This document shows, one piece after another, positions 16,034-18,395 of a stretch of DNA of 18,395 bases (position 1 is its first letter; each line of letters begins with the position of its first letter). The stretch spans positions 1 through 18,395 of the forward strand of contig NQJI01000013.1 in assembly GCA_002256705.1 (NCBI GenBank). The letters run 5' to 3'. The notes under the pieces were generated by a model. The model saw nothing but the letters and a program-made list of their open reading frames with translations, did no database searches and was not told the DNA's origin. The translations under genes and the position numbers were made by a program. The DNA is from Methylococcaceae bacterium NSM2-1 (lineage in GTDB: Bacteria; Pseudomonadota; Gammaproteobacteria; Methylococcales; Methylomonadaceae).

Positions 16034-17713
16034 ATGTCCAGACATCAAAACTCAATCAAAGGTGATGAGCCCGCTGTAACCAACCTTATGCAACTGTGGC
16101 GCAACTGGCTGGATCGCAATGTCTACGATCTTGCACGTCAGATGCGCTTGAGTTATGTGCCGCCGCTGATGGTTTATCTGGCGGCGGGGTTGTCCGGCCT
16201 AACAGGTATCGTCGGCACTTTTTTCGTCAAGGAATATCTCGGTTTATCCGCTGAATTTCTGGCTGCTCTGAGTTTTTGGGTCATGCTGCCGTGGGCACTG
16301 AAGATGCCACTCGGACATCTGGTAGACTTGTTATGGCGGTATAAGTCCGGATTGATTTATCTGGGTGCGGCGCTGATTGCCTCAAGTTTGCTGATCATGA
16401 CTAACTTGCTGGCTGATCTTGACTTTATGACTCATCTGATGCCTGCGGAAAACTGGTATATTTTGGCATCACTGTTGGCCCCGATCGGTTATGTCATGCA
16501 GGATATTGTCGCCGATGCCATGACCGTGGAAGCGGTAGCGCGTTTCGATGAACAGGGAAAGCCCATTTCACAGGAGCAAATTCTGCTCGCGCACACCACG
16601 ATGCAGACCTTGGGGCGGGTAGCTATCATCGGTGGTACGCTGCTTGTAGCCATAGCCAATGTCTACCTGTTCAGTGGCGTAGAGACGATGAGTGCGGCGG
16701 AAAAGGCGGCGGTTTATCTCACTGTTTATCACTGGGCATTGCTGATTCCAGTCATCTCAATCTTCGGTGTTCTGCTGTCTTCCTGGCAACGCTCTCAAGA
16801 GGAATGGCGGCTTGCAGCTCTTGGTTATGAGTTTGCAGACATTGAACGTCTGTTGGGGCGGCCTGTAACCGAACTGCCCGAGATCAACTGGTGGCTGCTA
16901 GGCGGAGGGCTTGGCTTTACCTTGTTCGCGGCCATCATGGGGCTGGCCGATGTGCGCAGCAACGAGGAGATAGTGTTTGCCGGATCTCTTGTCATCGTAT
17001 TGTTTCTCATGTGGCACTTGACTCAAGAACTTGCGGTCCGCGAAAGAAATCAGTTGTTTGGCACGGCATTGGTGATTTTTGCGTTTCGAGCGGTACCAAC
17101 GACGGGAGCGGGCGAGACCTGGTGGATGATCGATGTGCTTGATTTCGATCAGCAGTTTCTGTCGCAATTATCTTTAATTACCAGCGCGCTGACCTTATTC
17201 GGGATGTTCCTGTTTCGGCGGTTCATGGCCGAGCGTCCGATAACTTATATTGTTGCAGTTCTTACTGTCACCCTGACCCTGCTTTACTTGCCGAATATTG
17301 CCCTGTTTTATGGTGTTCACGAATGGACCCAGGCGCATACCGGCGGTGTCGTGGATGCCCGATTTATTGCGCTGGTTGATACTGCATTGGAATCACCTTT
17401 GGGACAGATCGCCATGATTCCAATGTTGGCCTGGATTGCCAATTCAGCGCCGCAACGGCTCAAGGCGACTTATTTTGCAGTGATGGCCGCTTTCGTAAAT
17501 CTGGCCCTATCGTTTTCACAGCTCTTAACCAAGGCGCTCAATCAGTGGTTTGTGATCACGCGGGAAGTCAAGGACGCAACCGGCACGGTAACGGTGTCAG
17601 CCGATTACAGCGAATTGGGCGTGCTATTGATCATCGTTATGTTGCTCAGTCTGGCCTTGCCGATGCTGGCTATCCTTATTGCCAAGCGTACCTTTTTGGC
17701 TGAACAGCAGTAG
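16034..17713 (+). CDS. BT1/folate-biopterin transporter-like MFS membrane protein
   Basis: A 559-residue polytopic membrane protein with about 12 to 14 predicted helices. Family features are the first-helix segment LSYVPPLMVYLAAGLSGLTGIVGTFFVKEYLGLS, then KMPLGHLVDLLWRYKSGLIYLGA, the pore-helix motif APIGYVMQDIVADAMTVEAV, and FAFRAVPTTGAGETWWMIDVLDFD in the second half. These match the BT1 (folate-biopterin transporter) branch of the major facilitator superfamily, known from trypanosomatids, plants and some bacteria. Bacterial members are poorly studied, so transport of pterins or folates is only a family-level suggestion. The start is set by AGGA (16024-16027), six bases before the ATG. It stands alone on + and is followed by repeats. 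Confidence 0.8.
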   Translation: MSRHQNSIKGDEPAVTNLMQLWRNWLDRNVYDLARQMRLSYVPPLMVYLAAGLSGLTGIVGTFFVKEYLGLSAEFLAALSFWVMLPWALKMPLGHLVDLLWRYKSGLIYLGAALIASSLLIMTNLLADLDFMTHLMPAENWYILASLLAPIGYVMQDIVADAMTVEAVARFDEQGKPISQEQILLAHTTMQTLGRVAIIGGTLLVAIANVYLFSGVETMSAAEKAAVYLTVYHWALLIPVISIFGVLLSSWQRSQEEWRLAALGYEFADIERLLGRPVTELPEINWWLLGGGLGFTLFAAIMGLADVRSNEEIVFAGSLVIVLFLMWHLTQELAVRERNQLFGTALVIFAFRAVPTTGAGETWWMIDVLDFDQQFLSQLSLITSALTLFGMFLFRRFMAERPITYIVAVLTVTLTLLYLPNIALFYGVHEWTQAHTGGVVDARFIALVDTALESPLGQIAMIPMLAWIANSAPQRLKATYFAVMAAFVNLALSFSQLLTKALNQWFVITREVKDATGTVTVSADYSELGVLLIIVMLLSLALPMLAILIAKRTFLAEQQ

Positions 17714-17761
17714 GCGGGATTCAGGTGATATTTATAACGCTCTTTTGAAATCTCTGAACAA

Positions 17762-17839
17762 GTTGATTCCATTCATGGTTCGACAAGCTCACCACAAACG
17801 GAATCAACAAGTTACCGTTCGTCCTGAGCTTGTCGAAGG
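17762..17839. repeat. Dispersed inverted repeat (GTTCGACAAGCTC family)
   Basis: GGTTCGACAAGCTCACC (from 17777) pairs imperfectly with the stretch ending GAGCTTGTCGAAGG (17826-17839), about 20 of 25 positions. A second, perfect 9-bp pair, GTTGATTCC (17762-17770) and GGAATCAAC (17800-17808), encloses the left arm, so two alternative folds compete. Copies of this type are common in several environmental proteobacteria. It begins 48 bases past the transporter stop. Confidence 0.65.
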
Positions 17840-17917
17840 ACTGTGCAGAGATTCTTTGTGAAAGATTTATATGCAATGCCAATATACTGTTTAGATATCA
17901 TTGTTGATTTTTTAAAT

Positions 17918-17950
17918 CTCCTCTCCCTAGCCTTCTCCAGCAGGAGAGGG
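17918..17950. repeat. Dispersed palindromic repeat, CCCTCTCC family (copy 2)
   Basis: CTCCTCTCCC followed by CCTTCTCC (17931-17938), AGCA and GGAGAGGG (17943-17950). The inner arms pair over eight positions with one G-T wobble. Read on the opposite strand it matches the element at 4052-4086 in layout. With the preceding inverted repeat it fills most of the 315-base gap between the transporter and the DOMON-like gene; nothing else is seen there. Confidence 0.55.
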
Positions 17951-18028
17951 AACTAAAGCCCCGATGTTGATGTGCGCTGAGTTTAAAAGAGGAATCGATT
18001 GGATTCGAATTTAGTAGAGAAAAAAATA

Positions 18029-18395
18029 ATGCTTAACAAGCGTCTGATTTGTCACACCGACACAGTGTGTAATGCTGTGCAGACCCTGCAAGTCAAGGTT
18101 GATTCACAGCCACAAGGTGATCTTCACATCAGCTTTGAATTGACCGGTGATTTGGCGAAAATACGCATTCCAGCACCTCTACCACCTGCTGCTGTTGACG
18201 GCTTGTGGGAACGCACCTGTTTTGAGGTGTTCGTCGCCGTGGAGGGTGAGGCGGGGTATCATGAATTCAATTTTTCACCGTCCGGGCAGTGGGCGGCCTA
18301 TGCGTTCAGCGACTACCGGGTGCTTAGCGCATGGACAGTCAACCAGGCGCCGATTGTCAGTTTTGTTCAGGACAGTGGACATTTGTTACTGCAAG
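18029..18395 (+). CDS. DOMON-like domain protein (3' end outside window)
   Basis: A frame open from ATG at 18029 to the end of the window, 122 complete codons. The visible part contains LWERTCFEVFVAVEG, GYHEFNFSPSGQWAAYAFSDYR and a following beta-rich segment. These are recognisable as the DOMON-like domain family found in Cyanobacteria and Gammaproteobacteria. DOMON folds bind haem or sugars in other proteins; the role of this group is unknown. There is no signal peptide at the chosen start, so a cytoplasmic location is likely. The ribosome binding site is weak (AGAG, 18016-18019). The gene is cut by the window edge, so length and C-terminal domains cannot be judged. Confidence 0.75.
   Translation, partial: MLNKRLICHTDTVCNAVQTLQVKVDSQPQGDLHISFELTGDLAKIRIPAPLPPAAVDGLWERTCFEVFVAVEGEAGYHEFNFSPSGQWAAYAFSDYRVLSAWTVNQAPIVSFVQDSGHLLLQ

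Noticed and set aside
15876..16079. Plus-strand frame MLIFYEKDVELPKGQTRSIL... upstream of the transporter
   Set aside because: It runs into and past the well-supported start of the transporter at 16034 in another frame, has no ribosome binding site and is not recognised; it is probably a chance frame.

Overview
The window reads as chromosomal DNA of a gammaproteobacterium, most likely a methanotroph of the order Methylococcales. That placement is an inference from several neighbourhoods seen together: thrB with a DUF2782 gene, proC-yggT, tamA-tamB, a spore-photoproduct-lyase-like/SDR gene pair, a BT1-family transporter, and several small dispersed inverted repeats. Most genes are housekeeping genes. 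Both window edges cut genes: a DUF475/TerC-like membrane protein at the left and a DOMON-like protein at the right.

Layout: (1) 1-1861, the DUF475/TerC-like protein and a fructosamine kinase-family gene on +, closed by a clear intrinsic terminator. (2) 1909-3173, a minus-strand pair of DUF2782 lipoprotein-like/secreted protein and homoserine kinase thrB. (3) 3420-5094, dut (dUTPase) and argB (N-acetylglutamate kinase) on +, separated by repeat-bearing DNA where many relatives carry algC. (4) 5171-6686, proC-yggT on minus followed by what looks like a DUF167 (yggU) stump ending at a tetranucleotide repeat. (5) 6811-8507, a radical SAM protein of the spore photoproduct lyase family overlapping an SDR oxidoreductase, divergent from proC across a perfect 9-bp dyad. 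(6) 8680-9586, a decayed transposase with an inverted-repeat element inside it. (7) 9703-15423, tamA-tamB, the outer-membrane translocation and assembly module. tamB is split by a one-base-type frameshift and carries a recognisable internal duplication of about 185 residues. (8) 15424-16033, a region with one doubtful small ORF. (9) 16034-17713, a 12-plus-helix BT1/MFS transporter. (10) 17714-18028, two dispersed repeats, then the partial DOMON-like gene.

Functional links: thrB feeds threonine synthesis, argB arginine and proC proline synthesis. tamA and tamB are translationally coupled (ATGA) and form one envelope machine. The SPL-like and SDR genes overlap and are probably co-expressed. This pair, whose radical-transfer residues appear to differ from those of true spore photoproduct lyase, is the best candidate here for undescribed chemistry. 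No CRISPR array, prophage, tRNA, rRNA or obvious defence system was seen.
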